Assembly (NCBI RefSeq): GCF_014077005.1
Contig: NZ_JACGVC010000041.1
Span: 1-64,000 of the forward strand
Reading direction: 5' to 3'
Length of the DNA: 64,000 nucleotides
Source: Colwellia sp. MB3u-45
GTDB taxonomy: Bacteria > Pseudomonadota > Gammaproteobacteria > Enterobacterales > Alteromonadaceae
A program made the position numbers and the translations under genes. Each line of letters starts with the position of its first letter. Within the stretch, counting starts at the first letter, position 1. The notes beneath the pieces were generated by a model. That model was given only the letters and a program-made list of their open reading frames with translations. It made no database searches and was not told the DNA's origin. Below, piece after piece: positions 35,418-45,381 of this stretch.

Positions 35418-35798
35418 TTAACGAGAAAACTTCTCTAAATAGTTAATAATCTCACCTGATTCATACATCCAAGTAATTGATTGATCTGCATTGATAATTT
35501 TTAAACAAGGTACGGTTCTTTTACCACCTTCTCGGATCAACTCTTCACGGTATTGCTCATGCTGGTTTATATTACGTAATTCAATATTTAAGCCTAATCG
35601 CTTCATAGCGCGACGGGTTTTCACACAAAATGGACAAGCCGGTAATTGATACAAGCTTAAATGTGCCGTACTAGCATCCACTTCTTTTTGTAGTTGTGGC
35701 GAGCGTTTTGGCGCACTGGGAGAAAATATAAAATTTAATAACAAAATTAAACGGCCAATCGGCCAACGAATTAAAAACATAGTAGGGTTTGTGCTCAC
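35418..35798 (-). CDS. Membrane-anchored glutaredoxin-like protein
   Basis: Thiol redox protein of about 126 residues (120 if the ATG at 35780 is used instead of the GTG). A hydrophobic start (FLIRWPIGRLILLLNFIF) probably anchors it. The glutaredoxin/GST N-terminal fold follows, with the dithiol motif CPFCVKTRRAMKRLG, a cis-Pro in RTVPCLKI and the glutathione-binding YESGEIINYLEKF. It lies close to msrPQ on the same strand, but with a gap of 129 bases. It may act in envelope-facing thiol repair; the partner is unknown. Confidence 0.82.
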   Translation of the reverse strand: MSTNPTMFLIRWPIGRLILLLNFIFSPSAPKRSPQLQKEVDASTAHLSLYQLPACPFCVKTRRAMKRLGLNIELRNINQHEQYREELIREGGKRTVPCLKIINADQSITWMYESGEIINYLEKFSR

Positions 35799-35835
35799 TG
35801 TTAAGTAAATAAACTAAAAGAATGACATGATTTTA

Positions 35836-36387
35836 TTACCACATCATATCATCAGGAATTTGAAATTCTGCGTAAGGGTCATCTTCAGCAATAACTTCAT
35901 CAGCCACCTTGGTGTTTTGCACCAAAATAACTGTTTTATCTAAACTCGCTACTTTTTCTGCCGTTTCGGTGGTAACGATATAAGTTGTATCATTGACACC
36001 ACATAAGGCTAAACGGCCATTAACTAAGGCTTTATGGGTGACAGCATCAACAAATAACTTCTTAATTTTACTATTAAAAGTGTAATTATATTCTGCTTCG
36101 CCTTTAACATTGCTCACTTGATGATGTTGCAAAATTTGTAAAATTCTCTGCTGTTGCTCTTTTGCTGCTAAGGTTTGTTTTCTTTCATTATTCAAGGCGA
36201 TATCATGGGCTAGCTTGTCTTTTTTCGCCAGCTCAAGCTCTTGTTTAACTTGCTCTTGTAAGCTGGTATCAACCTTGACGCCACTGCGCTTTTGTTTGCC
36301 TGTTTTGCGTTTATCACTATTTGCTTGTCGTGCTTTTTGCTTGGTGGTTAAACCTGCTTTAAGCAACTGGTCTTGTAATGAGGCCAT
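35836..36387 (-). CDS. DUF2058 family protein (YaiL-like)
   Basis: Uncharacterised nucleoid/ribosome-sized basic protein of 183 residues. The family signature is clear: the opening MASLQDQLLKAGLTTKQKARQ, a highly basic coiled-coil region (~20-85), and the C-terminal domain with EYNYTFNSKIKKLFVD, ALVNGRLAL and the final DPYAEFQIPDDMMW. Function is unknown in the whole family. It appears to be a single gene. Confidence 0.88.
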   Translation of the reverse strand: MASLQDQLLKAGLTTKQKARQANSDKRKTGKQKRSGVKVDTSLQEQVKQELELAKKDKLAHDIALNNERKQTLAAKEQQQRILQILQHHQVSNVKGEAEYNYTFNSKIKKLFVDAVTHKALVNGRLALCGVNDTTYIVTTETAEKVASLDKTVILVQNTKVADEVIAEDDPYAEFQIPDDMMW

Positions 36388-36468
36388 CTATTTTCCTATG
36401 GTAGAATACCAATTGAATATCGATTTTTACTATTTTATCAGTTCGTTTACCATTTTACAGCATTCAAT

Positions 36469-36497
36469 AAAAAAGCAGCATAATTTGCTGCTTTTTT
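36469..36497. terminator. Terminator after the second molybdoenzyme cassette
   Basis: AAAAAAGCAGCA and TGCTGCTTTTTT form a perfect 12-base stem with a five-base loop. It lies downstream of the large subunit gene on the minus strand. Confidence 0.85.
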
Positions 36498-36569
36498 CTG
36501 GTTAATTTACCAAATTAGATTGGCCGCTAGCACAGCCTAAAACCGCTGCAGCTAGCTAACCATGCGTAT

Positions 36570-38825
36570 TTACACTATACCATGTTTTTTTAATGGCAAT
36601 TCTCGATAACGCTTACCTGTGGCATTAAAAATAGCATTACAAATAGCAGGGGCAATAGGCGGAACACCCGGTTCACCGACACCGCCTGGAGGCGCGTCAC
36701 TGTCAATTATTTCTACATGTGTGGTTGGGGTATCTGCAATTCGAGCTACTTGATAACTGTCAAAATTATTTTGCTCAATGGCCCCATCTTTCGCGGTTAG
36801 TTCACTAAAAAAGGTTAATGATAAAGCAAAAATAGCCGCGCCTTCCATTTGCGAGCGAATGCGTTCAGGGTTTACCGCTAAACCACAATCTACCGCCATC
36901 CAAACGTCATTAACTTTAATTTTCCCGTCACTGTTTTCTGATACTTCAACAATACAAGCCACATAACTGACGAAGCTTCGATGCATGGCAATACCTAGGC
37001 CATGGCCTTTAGGTAGCTTTCTGCCCCACTTTGCCATGGTACTGGCTTTTTCTATTACGGCTTTCATACGTGCAGTGTCAACAGGGAATTTCTCTAGTGT
37101 TTCACCATAATTTCCGTATTTAGCCTGCTCTTTAGAGAAGTCAATTTTACGATCTGCGCCCAACATAGCGATTAAGTTGTCTTTGCTGTCCAAACCTTTT
37201 GCTTGGGCCAGCTCATCCACAAATGAACTTACTGCAAAAACATGGTTGATATTAGTGACTGAACGCATCCAGCCGATACGAGTGTGGGCTGGCGCTTTGC
37301 CGGCAGCACAACTGACATTAGCAATATCATAGGGCATATCAATTAAGCCTAAATCAGCTTCTGAGCCAATTAAGTCTTCACCTTGGCTGAACGTTGAGCC
37401 AATAGGCGGCTCTGCCACATGATGTTGCCACGCAGTCACCGTGCCATTTTCATCAATACCGGCCGCAAGTTTTTGATAACTAACCGCATGATAATAACCA
37501 TTTTGAATTTCATCTTCACGAGTCCACATCACTTTAATGGGCACATTTAACTGTTTAGAGAGTATCGCGGCTTCCACAATAAAGTCGGGCTTAGATTTTC
37601 GACCAAAGCCACCCCCTAACAAAGTGACATTAATATTGACGTTTTCTGGCGCAACACCGGTAATTTGTGCCACGGTACTTTGCGCTGACTGCGGTGTTTG
37701 AGTACAAGCCCAAATATCAAAAATACCGTCATGAAAATGTGCTGCAGCGGCTGGTGGCTCCATAGGGACATGAATTAATTCCGGCACATAATAAGATGCT
37801 GTTATCACTTGTTTAGCTGCAATTAATGCTTTGCCTACATCACCTTTACTGCGCAACACTTTGCTTGGGTTATCACAACTGTTTGCTAATGCTTGTTTAT
37901 AGTCATCGCTGTTGTAACTTTGATGTGCACTTTCATGCCATTGCATTGCTAATGCTTCCCGACCTTTCATTGCCGCCCAAGTATTTTTAGCAATAACAGC
38001 AACGCCCCCTAAAGGTTTAAATACCGCGGGCTCTTCTAAATCAGGTAGTTGCACTACATCAATAACACCCACAATGGCCTTTGCCGCCGCGCTATTAAAT
38101 GATTTAACCTTTGCCCCAAGTACCGGTGGTCGAGCAATAACAGCATATTGCATCTGGTCTAATTCAACATCAAAACCGTAAGTAGTAGCACCTGTTGCGA
38201 TTTTTTCACCGTCAACTAAAGCCACATCCGATTTGCCAATAAGATTAAAATCTTTCTTATCTTTTAATATCAAGGCCGATTGTGCAGGCAAGGCTAGCGT
38301 GCTTGCTATGGCAACTAAGCTGCCAAAAGATAATGTTCGACCCGTTTCTTTATGGACAATAGTGCTATTTAGCGCTGCGGTTTCACTCACATCAACTTGC
38401 CATTGCTTGGCTGCCGCCTGTTGCAGCATCATACGTGCCGCTGCGCCAGCTTCTCGCAGGGGTTGATAAAAACGTCTTACCGAGCGTGAGCCATCAGTAT
38501 TTTGGCTACCATATTTTTTATCACCTAAACCTTGTACAACGGTTATTTGTTGCCAATCAGCGCCGAGTTCGTCGGCGACAATCATCGGAATGCTGGTTCT
38601 GATCCCTTGACCCATTTCTGACCTATGCACCACAATACTGACTATATTGTCGCTACCTATTTGGACATAAACATTGGGTGAAAATTTATCAGCGGCTATA
38701 ACACCTGCCAAGGCTTTTGGCATAGTCAGCATGGACGGTAATTGCACCCCAAGCACCAAAGCCGTAGAACTGATACCGAGTTTTTTTAAGAAGCTGCGAC
38801 GGCTAACATTTTCAATATGTTTCAT
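36570..38825 (-). CDS. Molybdopterin-binding large subunit, xanthine dehydrogenase family (IorB type), copy 2
   Basis: Catalytic subunit of a second exported molybdenum hydroxylase, 751 residues. The twin-arginine signal is degenerate but present ([12 protein letters not shown]). Cofactor and active-site segments include [23 protein letters not shown] and [20 protein letters not shown] with the catalytic Glu. It is clearly a paralogue of the copy at 15992-18277 but diverged in most loops, so a different substrate is likely. It overlaps the iron-sulfur subunit gene by four bases (ATGA). A cytidylyltransferase for its cofactor follows the pair upstream on the same strand. The substrate is unknown; aldehydes or N-heterocycles are family substrates. 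Confidence 0.88.
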   Translation of the reverse strand: MKHIENVSRRSFLKKLGISSTALVLGVQLPSMLTMPKALAGVIAADKFSPNVYVQIGSDNIVSIVVHRSEMGQGIRTSIPMIVADELGADWQQITVVQGLGDKKYGSQNTDGSRSVRRFYQPLREAGAAARMMLQQAAAKQWQVDVSETAALNSTIVHKETGRTLSFGSLVAIASTLALPAQSALILKDKKDFNLIGKSDVALVDGEKIATGATTYGFDVELDQMQYAVIARPPVLGAKVKSFNSAAAKAIVGVIDVVQLPDLEEPAVFKPLGGVAVIAKNTWAAMKGREALAMQWHESAHQSYNSDDYKQALANSCDNPSKVLRSKGDVGKALIAAKQVITASYYVPELIHVPMEPPAAAAHFHDGIFDIWACTQTPQSAQSTVAQITGVAPENVNINVTLLGGGFGRKSKPDFIVEAAILSKQLNVPIKVMWTREDEIQNGYYHAVSYQKLAAGIDENGTVTAWQHHVAEPPIGSTFSQGEDLIGSEADLGLIDMPYDIANVSCAAGKAPAHTRIGWMRSVTNINHVFAVSSFVDELAQAKGLDSKDNLIAMLGADRKIDFSKEQAKYGNYGETLEKFPVDTARMKAVIEKASTMAKWGRKLPKGHGLGIAMHRSFVSYVACIVEVSENSDGKIKVNDVWMAVDCGLAVNPERIRSQMEGAAIFALSLTFFSELTAKDGAIEQNNFDSYQVARIADTPTTHVEIIDSDAPPGGVGEPGVPPIAPAICNAIFNATGKRYRELPLKKHGIV

Positions 38826-39298
38826 GATCCGCTTCCTTTTACTTCAGTGCCCAGGTCAGCGGCAAGGTGAATCGCTTGTTTGATGCGTTGATAAGTACCA
38901 CAGCGACAAATATTACCACTCATGGCGAGTTCAATATCTTCATCGTTTGGTGTAGGTTTACGGTCTAACAATGCCACCGCTGACATCATCTGTCCTGACT
39001 GACAATAACCGCACTGTGCCACATTTAATGCTTGCCACGCTTGTTGAACCGGGTGTTCTCCATGCTCAGAAAGTCCTTCAATAGTGGTGATTTTTTGCTG
39101 CGCAATAGCCGACACTGGCATAACACATGAGCGAACAGGTTGGCCATCAACATGGACCGTACAAGCGCCACATAAGCCTTTACCACAACCATACTTGGTG
39201 CCGGTATATTTTAAAATATCTCTTAATGCCCACAACAAGGGCATATCGCCATCATCATTAAATTGATGTTCTTTACCATTGACCGTTAAGGTGATCAT
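38822..39298 (-). CDS. [2Fe-2S] small subunit of molybdenum hydroxylase (IorA type), copy 2
   Basis: Electron-transfer subunit of 158 residues with two [2Fe-2S] clusters: [16 protein letters not shown] with Cys in RSCVMP for the first, QCGYCQSGQ plus GNICRCGTY for the second. It overlaps the catalytic subunit start by four bases. Compared with copy 1 the cluster motifs are the same, while the C-terminus is shorter and there is an EHGEHP insert. Confidence 0.93.
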   Translation of the reverse strand: MITLTVNGKEHQFNDDGDMPLLWALRDILKYTGTKYGCGKGLCGACTVHVDGQPVRSCVMPVSAIAQQKITTIEGLSEHGEHPVQQAWQALNVAQCGYCQSGQMMSAVALLDRKPTPNDEDIELAMSGNICRCGTYQRIKQAIHLAADLGTEVKGSGS

Positions 39299-39376
39299 AC
39301 AATCATTTCCTTTAAGTTTGTTGAACCTTGTTTTGGTTAATCTTGCTTTGATTAAGCCTAGCGTTAGCTAGTGATG

Positions 39377-40009
39377 TTATGTATTAATACCAAGCTTTTT
39401 AACCATGTATTTTAATTGCTCTGGTGTATCTATATCAATAAACGCATGCGCGAGTGGTACTTTTAATAATTTATTTTGGTATTGCGCTAGCAGCGGCTTT
39501 GCCCCTTGCTGACCTGTTAACTGGGTTAATTCAGTAAAATAGTCTTGAGAAAATATCACCGGCGGGCCAATGTTTTCTTTTTCGTTTGACGCAACTGCCC
39601 TTAAGTCTTGTGCAACAACAATAGCATGAGGATTAGCTTGCCAATAACCTTGATGACGAATCAAATCAGCTGAAGTTAACTGCCATTGGTCAACTAATAC
39701 GATCATAACCGCTTTTATATCAGCAGCTAGTCCTGCAACACCAACAGCAATCGATGACGCCATGCCGTCTGAGAACTTGCTATTAATAATAGTCTTGATG
39801 GGGAGATGGTCAATACGCGCTTGAACTTGCCTGGCATTAAAACCTAAAACGCAATAGACCTGACTTGTCACCTTTAAAGCTTGCGCTAATTGCCATTCAA
39901 CTAAGCTTTGTTCGTGGATATTAATTAATTGCTTCATCTGACCTAAACGAGACGACTGCCCTGCTGCCAACACTATGATGGCAAAATTATTATTTGCGCA
40001 ACTCGTCAT
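39377..40009 (-). CDS. mocA: MocA-like molybdenum cofactor cytidylyltransferase
   Basis: Transfers a nucleotide to molybdopterin; the CMP form (MCD) is the cofactor of xanthine-dehydrogenase-family enzymes. The 210-residue protein has the nucleotidyltransferase signature VLAAGQSSRLGQMKQL near residue 12 and VMIVLVDQWQLTSADL near 100, with GPPVIFS and the ending FIDIDTPEQL. It lies 78 bases from the hydroxylase pair on the same strand, upstream of it, so it probably feeds that enzyme and perhaps copy 1. No xdhC-type maturation gene is visible next to it. Confidence 0.85.
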   Translation of the reverse strand: MTSCANNNFAIIVLAAGQSSRLGQMKQLINIHEQSLVEWQLAQALKVTSQVYCVLGFNARQVQARIDHLPIKTIINSKFSDGMASSIAVGVAGLAADIKAVMIVLVDQWQLTSADLIRHQGYWQANPHAIVVAQDLRAVASNEKENIGPPVIFSQDYFTELTQLTGQQGAKPLLAQYQNKLLKVPLAHAFIDIDTPEQLKYMVKKLGINT

Positions 40010-40280
40010 TTTAATTTCATCTCTACCATCATCCTAACCCTTTTGTTGGTAAACCATCTGAATACCCATACATCTGAATACCAATAGCATGAGTGTAACA
40101 TCAAATAAAATCAGCAAGGCAATTTCAGCCAAGCATCGGATTTTACCAAATGTATATATGTGTATCTCTTTATGTAACTGTAATCTATGGTTAGGATGAA
40201 TTTAGCGAATCATCAAGATTCAAACTTCATTTGTTTTAAGGTACTCTACGCTATCGAAATTGTTTACTTTGCTAAGCCTA

Positions 40281-42716
40281 ATGAAACATTTAAAAAATAC
40301 GCTGATCGGCATACTATTTATTCTCTTCTTAGTTATCGCGACTTTGAGTACTTGGATATACAGTCAAATCGACAGTGCCTTACCACAATTAGACGGTAAG
40401 CAAACACTTTATGGCTTATCTGCCAGTACTATTGTAGAGCGAGACTCGCAAGGTATTGTCACCATCAAAGCAGATAATCGCTTAGACATCGCCATCGCCA
40501 CAGGCTTTGTTCATGCTCAAGAACGCTTTTTTCAAATGGATTTATTACGCCGAAATTCAGCTGGCGAACTTGCCAGCCTATTTGGTGACGCCGCAATAGC
40601 CTATGACAGTGACATTCGCCGCCATCGTTTTCGTGAACGCGCTACTAACATAGTGTCACAATTATCAACCGCAGATTTAGACCTACTAAAAGCCTACACC
40701 CGCGGGGTAAATCAGGGCTTAAAATACCTTAAAGCGCCACCATTTGAATATTTACTACTACGCCAAGCACCCGTCGAATGGCAAGAAGAAGATACCATTT
40801 TAACCGTACTCAGTATGTATATCGACTTACAGTATCAAGACGGAAAGCGCGAACGAACCCTAGGCTTAATGCATTCGCTCTTAAGCACTGAAGTGTATGC
40901 TTTTCTTAACCCTAAAGGCAGTCGTTGGGATGCGGCTATAGATGGCACTGAGTTTCCTGCATCGCCATTACCAAAAGCAGCGTGGCCTTCTGCTTCGAGT
41001 GAAGGTATGGCGGCTTTGCTAAAGCATCAAGCGCTAGACCCGCTGATAGCTGACGGGTTTTCCTCACCACTGGCCAGAGAAAAAGCAGCTTTAAATGAAG
41101 AGTTCCCAGGTTCAAATAATTGGGCTATTGCCGGTAATATCAGTTCAACTGGCAGCGCTATGGTTGCCAACGATATGCATTTGGGCATTCGGGTCCCAAA
41201 CACTTGGTTTAGAGCCTCTTTTGAATATCAAAGTGTCGATAATACGGCCGTAAAAGTCACTGGCGCAACATTGCCTGGCACACCCAACATTATTATTGGC
41301 AGCAACGGTCATATTGCTTGGGGCTTTACCAACAGTTATGGCGACTGGAGCGATGTCATCATTCTTGAAACCAATGCCGATAAAAGCCAATACTTAACGC
41401 CTGATGGCTACCAGAACTTTATCAAACGTAAACAAATTATCGCGGTAAAAGATCAAGAAGCGGTCGACATAACGGTAACTGATACCATTTGGGGACCTGT
41501 GATCGGTGAAAATGCTCAAGGCGATTTACTTGCCTATCGTTGGATTGCTCACGACAAAGCCGCGGTTAACATGGCTATTGTTGAATTTGAAACCGCTACC
41601 AATGTAGAGCAGGCCTTTGCTATTGCGGCTCGTGCCGGCTTACCAGCACAAAACTTAATGGTGGGCGATAAGCAAGGTAATATTGGCTGGACCATAATGG
41701 GGCCGATCCCACAACGCAGCGCAAATTTTGGTGAAACACCGACATCTTGGGCCAATGGCGAAAATAAATGGTTAGGACTTTTGCCAGCTGAAGCGTATCC
41801 CAAAGTCATCAACCCAGATAATTCGCGCTTATGGACAGCAAATTCACGGGTTATTGGTGGCGATATGTTGAACAAAGTCGGTAATGGCGGCTATGCCATC
41901 GGTGCGCGGTCTTCACAAATAAAACAAAATCTTGAGGCTAAAGCATCGTTTGATGAAAAAGCTTTACTCGATATTGCCCTTGATAACCACGCTAAATTTT
42001 TATTACGTTGGCAAAGATTTATCTTGTCTGATGTACTTACTGACGCCATGTTGGCTAAGCATCATGACTGGTATAAAGTGAAGAAAATTATCGACGTTGA
42101 ACATTTGTCAGCAAGCACAGATTCTGTTGCCTATCGCCTGATCAGAAATTTTCGCTTAGCCGTCAGAGAGCAAGTGTTTACAATTTTCAATGAAAATATG
42201 ACCAAGCTTGATAAAAGTTACAGTTTTCATAGTATACGTCACCAAATAGAAACGCCATTATGGCAGTTAATCAATCAGCAACCCGAGAACTTTCTCTGGC
42301 GTAGTCATGAAACTTGGCCGGCCTTATTTGAAGCTAGCCTTGAGACAACACTCAGTCAAATGACCGAATCAAGTACACTGGCGAACGCCACTTGGGGTAA
42401 ACAAAATATCAGCAAAATTCAGCACCCATTAAGTCGTGCTGTGCCATTTATTGGCCAATGGCTTGATATGCCTGAAGTAGAATTACCCGGTGATAGCTAC
42501 ATGCCAAGAGTACAAGGACAATCATTTGGTGCCTCGCAGCGCATGGTGGTTTCTCCTGGACACGAAGAAAGTGGCATTTTTCATATGCCCACCAGTCAAT
42601 CAGGTCATCCTTGGAGTCCATATTATGGTTTAGGACATGAGCGTTGGATAAAAGGTCAAGCCTCTAGCTTTTTACCCGGCCCAAGCAAGTACACACTGAC
42701 TTTACTCAGTTATTAG
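40281..42716 (+). CDS. Penicillin acylase family Ntn-hydrolase
   Basis: Secreted or periplasmic amidase of 811 residues that is expected to cleave itself into alpha and beta chains. An N-terminal hydrophobic segment (LIGILFILFLVIATLSTW) is a signal peptide or anchor. The autoprocessing site is EFPGSNNWAIAG (near residue 279), where Ser becomes the catalytic N-terminal residue. Other family marks are FVHAQERFFQMDLLRR near 87, NDMHLGIRVPNTW and GASQRMVVSPG near the end. I chose the ATG at 40281; an in-frame TTG at 40260 is less likely. Substrates may be acyl-homoserine lactones or other N-acyl compounds; the family does not tell which. Confidence 0.9.
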   Translation: MKHLKNTLIGILFILFLVIATLSTWIYSQIDSALPQLDGKQTLYGLSASTIVERDSQGIVTIKADNRLDIAIATGFVHAQERFFQMDLLRRNSAGELASLFGDAAIAYDSDIRRHRFRERATNIVSQLSTADLDLLKAYTRGVNQGLKYLKAPPFEYLLLRQAPVEWQEEDTILTVLSMYIDLQYQDGKRERTLGLMHSLLSTEVYAFLNPKGSRWDAAIDGTEFPASPLPKAAWPSASSEGMAALLKHQALDPLIADGFSSPLAREKAALNEEFPGSNNWAIAGNISSTGSAMVANDMHLGIRVPNTWFRASFEYQSVDNTAVKVTGATLPGTPNIIIGSNGHIAWGFTNSYGDWSDVIILETNADKSQYLTPDGYQNFIKRKQIIAVKDQEAVDITVTDTIWGPVIGENAQGDLLAYRWIAHDKAAVNMAIVEFETATNVEQAFAIAARAGLPAQNLMVGDKQGNIGWTIMGPIPQRSANFGETPTSWANGENKWLGLLPAEAYPKVINPDNSRLWTANSRVIGGDMLNKVGNGGYAIGARSSQIKQNLEAKASFDEKALLDIALDNHAKFLLRWQRFILSDVLTDAMLAKHHDWYKVKKIIDVEHLSASTDSVAYRLIRNFRLAVREQVFTIFNENMTKLDKSYSFHSIRHQIETPLWQLINQQPENFLWRSHETWPALFEASLETTLSQMTESSTLANATWGKQNISKIQHPLSRAVPFIGQWLDMPEVELPGDSYMPRVQGQSFGASQRMVVSPGHEESGIFHMPTSQSGHPWSPYYGLGHERWIKGQASSFLPGPSKYTLTLLSY

Positions 42717-42769
42717 TGAAGTGAAGCCAAGCAAAGTAACCCAAACTATCAACATACCAAGGAACAATA

Positions 42770-43153
42770 ATGACCACCTTAATTATTTGTTTATTTATCG
42801 CCGCCCTATTACCTTTTATTGCCAAAATTCCGGTGGCAATTGCCATGCATAAGATGGGCGGTTACAACAACAATCACCCTCGTGCTCAACAAGCTAACCT
42901 AACCGGCTTTGGCGCTAGAGCTTTTGCCGCACATCAAAATGCCTTTGAATCGCTGCTTATCTTCGCCCCTGCCGTCTTGTTAGCCATAGCGACACAAAAC
43001 ACTGGCGTTGTTATCCAGCAACTCGCTATTACCCATATTGTTGCCAGAGTGCTTTACAATATTGCCTATTTAATGAATATCGGCGTCATACGTTCATTAA
43101 TATGGGGGGTTGGCATCGTGAGTTCTTTCACTATTATCTATCAATGTATTTAA
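42770..43153 (+). CDS. MAPEG family membrane protein
   Basis: Four-helix inner-membrane protein of 127 residues in the MAPEG family of glutathione- and eicosanoid-related proteins. Typical segments are the cluster NHPRAQQANLTGFGARAFAAHQNAFESLLIF and HIVARVLYNIAYLMN. AAGGAACAATA precedes the ATG. It follows the acylase gene by 53 bases and may be co-transcribed. The bacterial function is not known. Confidence 0.88.
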   Translation: MTTLIICLFIAALLPFIAKIPVAIAMHKMGGYNNNHPRAQQANLTGFGARAFAAHQNAFESLLIFAPAVLLAIATQNTGVVIQQLAITHIVARVLYNIAYLMNIGVIRSLIWGVGIVSSFTIIYQCI

Positions 43154-43317
43154 CTGACAGATAACAGTGATTAGCTATCACGTTTAAGTTATTAGACATC
43201 AGTTATTCGCGGTGTCTTGGTCAAAATTCTTGCTGATAAGCCTTTTTTATCCCTTTAGATAAAAATTGGCATAAAGAAACGGTTGTACTCTGGTGTGATG
43301 GTGGCTAAAGTAAAGCT

Positions 43318-43374
43318 ATGCAAATGACAAAACTAGCCTTTTTCTTTAACACTTTCTTTCTCTCAGTTCTCTGA
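43318..43374 (+). CDS. pheL: Phenylalanine operon leader peptide
   Basis: An 18-codon open frame MQMTKLAFFFNTFFLSVL with five Phe codons (TTT TTC TTT, then TTC TTT) directly before an attenuator. When charged Phe-tRNA is scarce the ribosome stalls on the Phe codons and pheA is transcribed. It is analogous to E. coli pheL ([15 protein letters not shown]) but not identical in sequence. The ribosome-binding site is weak (TAAAG), and a second in-frame ATG at 43324 is possible. Confidence 0.85.
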   Translation: MQMTKLAFFFNTFFLSVL

Positions 43375-43400
43375 GCGCGCTTTAGGTTTTGGCATTCACT

Positions 43401-43425
43401 AAAAACCTCCTAATGGAGGTTTTTT
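43401..43425 (+). terminator. Attenuator terminator of pheA
   Basis: AAAAACCTCC and GGAGGTTTTT form a ten-base stem with a TAAT loop and T-run, 27 bases after the leader peptide stop. Confidence 0.88.
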
Positions 43426-43520
43426 AGTTTTAGTGGTCGCAACAAGTAACAGTAATAAATAACTCGCAGAATATGATAATAAAAGCGAATAAACTCATAA
43501 CTACCTATTAGGAAAACGCG

Positions 43521-44699
43521 GTGAACGAAGCATTAGATTTAAATAAAATACGTGAAAAAATTACCCAACTCGATCAGCAACTACTGGCATTATTTGCTGA
43601 ACGCCGCGCCCTTACTTTAAATGTTGCGAAAAGCAAAGCTCATCTCATTCGTCCAGTAAGAGACCAACAGCGCGAACAAGAGTTACTGATCCGCTTGATC
43701 ACCCAAGGTAAAAAACTAGGCTTAGATGCGCATTACGTGACCAGTGTGTTTCAAACCATTATTGAAGATTCCGTGCTTAATCAGCAGGCTTACCTGCAAA
43801 CCTTAGCCAATCCAAATATACAAGAGCCGTCAGTTAGTGTCGCTTTTCTTGGTGATAAAGGTTCTTACAGTTACTTAGCAAGCCATCGTTATTTTTCTCG
43901 CCGTGCAGCAAAAATTATTGAAAGCGGTTGCCAGAGTTTTGCTGAGATTATGCAGCAAGTTGAATCTGGCTCGGTTGACTATGGCATGTTGCCAATAGAA
44001 AACACCAGTTCAGGCAGCATTAATGAAGTTTATGACGTACTGCAACATACCAACTTGTCGATTGTTGGCGAAATAACTCAACCTATTGAGCACTGCCTAC
44101 TGACCGCCGTAAATACCAAACTTAATAAAATCAAAACCATTTATGCCCATGGTCAGCCATTTGCGCAATGTAGTAACTTTTTAGATAAACAAAGTGATAT
44201 TCGCATTGAATACTGTGAGAGTACGGCTGACGCCATGGCTAAAGTCTATCAATTGCAAGACGAGAGTGTTGCGGTTATTGGTAGCGAAGAAGGCGGTAAC
44301 TTATACCAACTTCAGGCGTTGGAAAAACAGATAGCCAACCAAATTGAAAACCACAGTCGCTTCATTTTAGTGGCGCGTAAACCTATTGAGGTTGCAGAGC
44401 AAATTCCAGCAAAAACCACCTTAATTATTGCCACTGGCCAAAAGCCTGGTGCATTAGTCGAGTGCCTACTGGTACTGAAAAACAAAGGCATTAACATGTG
44501 CAAACTTGAGTCTCGCCCAATTCAAGGGCGACCTTGGGAAGAAATGTTTTATGTCGATGTAGAAGCCAATTTGAAGCACTTAGCTTTACAAGAGGCGATT
44601 AGTCAAATCACTGAACAAACAAATTTCATTAAAATTCTAGGTTGTTACCCTATCGAACACATTAGCCCAACCAGTGTCCCAAGTAGCGCACTCATATAA
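43521..44699 (+). CDS. pheA: Bifunctional chorismate mutase / prephenate dehydratase
   Basis: Converts chorismate to prephenate and then to phenylpyruvate, the committed route to phenylalanine. Of 392 residues, ~1-95 are the AroQ chorismate mutase (IREKITQLDQQLLALFAERRALTLNVAKSKA), ~105-285 the dehydratase (VAFLGDKGSYSYLASHRYF, YGMLPIENTSSGSINEVYD), and ~300-385 an ACT domain with the Phe-binding GALVE and ESRP motifs. The GTG start has AGGAAA seven bases upstream. Control is by leader attenuation and feedback through the ACT domain. aroF-tyrA lies about 8 kb away. Confidence 0.96.
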   Translation: MNEALDLNKIREKITQLDQQLLALFAERRALTLNVAKSKAHLIRPVRDQQREQELLIRLITQGKKLGLDAHYVTSVFQTIIEDSVLNQQAYLQTLANPNIQEPSVSVAFLGDKGSYSYLASHRYFSRRAAKIIESGCQSFAEIMQQVESGSVDYGMLPIENTSSGSINEVYDVLQHTNLSIVGEITQPIEHCLLTAVNTKLNKIKTIYAHGQPFAQCSNFLDKQSDIRIEYCESTADAMAKVYQLQDESVAVIGSEEGGNLYQLQALEKQIANQIENHSRFILVARKPIEVAEQIPAKTTLIIATGQKPGALVECLLVLKNKGINMCKLESRPIQGRPWEEMFYVDVEANLKHLALQEAISQITEQTNFIKILGCYPIEHISPTSVPSSALI

Positions 44700-44718
44700 G
44701 CGCTAATGCTTAACATAA

Positions 44719-44743
44719 TCAAGGGCAGATAAACTGCCCTTGA
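44719..44743 (+). terminator. Hairpin after pheA
   Basis: TCAAGGGCAG and CTGCCCTTGA form a perfect ten-base stem with a five-base loop; the T-run is weak. Confidence 0.6.
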
Positions 44744-44762
44744 TTAATACATCTACTTTATA

Positions 44763-44825
44763 AATGCCTAGTTCTCAATACTTAGTTCTAAATGCCTAGT
44801 TCTAAATGCTTGCCTCTCAATGCTT
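44763..44825. repeat. 14-bp tandem repeat, about 4.5 copies
   Basis: Units AATGCCTAGTTCTC, AATACTTAGTTCTA, AATGCCTAGTTCTA and AATGCTTGCCTCTC follow each other without gaps, then a partial fifth. The array lies between pheA and a convergent membrane-protein gene. Confidence 0.8.
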
Positions 44826-44856
44826 ATCACACTCTACCGCTTAATCTCAGTTCAGT

Positions 44857-45258
44857 TTAGATAACTAGTAGTTTGCGATTTTTTAGTCGAAAAATAATAG
44901 CACTAAACACTAAGATAAATAATATTGGCATAGCGGCGAACATAAGGGCTGAAAACATAAACTGCCCCATTAACAAGGTTAAGCTAATAAAGCACATTGT
45001 TGGTAATAATAGCCAAAAAGTGTGTTCACTGGCACATAATTTAAAACCTTTATGCATAAAAAACAGTAACAATATACTGACGATACTTGCGGTAATAGCC
45101 GTCACTGCACCAGGGTAATAATCAAGCATAAAATCAGTATGAGGGTGAAGTATGCTGGGTACTGGCGCCCAATTACCGATTTGAACCAACCAAATTAATG
45201 AACCCGCAATTAGGCAACCAAAATTAAAAGACCAAAGTTTTTTATTAACCTTAAACAT
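44857..45258 (-). CDS. Hypothetical four-helix membrane protein
   Basis: No family was recognised. The 133-residue product has about four hydrophobic helices (residues ~12-27, 50-68, 80-95, 100-125) and a short basic C-terminus (RLKNRKLLVI). I chose the ATG at 45258, with GGGA eight bases upstream. It stands alone between pheA and the efflux operon. Confidence 0.65.
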   Translation of the reverse strand: MFKVNKKLWSFNFGCLIAGSLIWLVQIGNWAPVPSILHPHTDFMLDYYPGAVTAITASIVSILLLFFMHKGFKLCASEHTFWLLLPTMCFISLTLLMGQFMFSALMFAAMPILFILVFSAIIFRLKNRKLLVI

Positions 45259-45381
45259 CAATATTTCCCAAATTTATTATTATTATTTTCCCTACTTATA
45301 TCCCAAGTATAGTTTTTAATCAAGACGTCTGGTTTTTATACAAAAAATAGTCAGCAGCAATTTAGCCTCAGTGTTTGGGTT

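Larger units (their letters stand above)
43154..43520 (+). promoter_or_regulatory. pheA leader and attenuator region
   Basis: The region between the MAPEG gene and pheA carries the Phe-rich leader peptide (43318-43374), the terminator (43401-43425) and an alternative pairing. AGGTTTT at 43384-43390 can pair with AAAACCT at 43402-43408, which would break the terminator stem. This is the standard layout of transcription attenuation. The promoter must lie upstream of about 43300; no single candidate stood out. Confidence 0.8.

Noticed and set aside
43283-43311. TTGTAC-N17-TAAAGT as promoter for pheA
   Set aside because: Transcription would begin at the leader peptide's own start codon and leave no ribosome-binding site.
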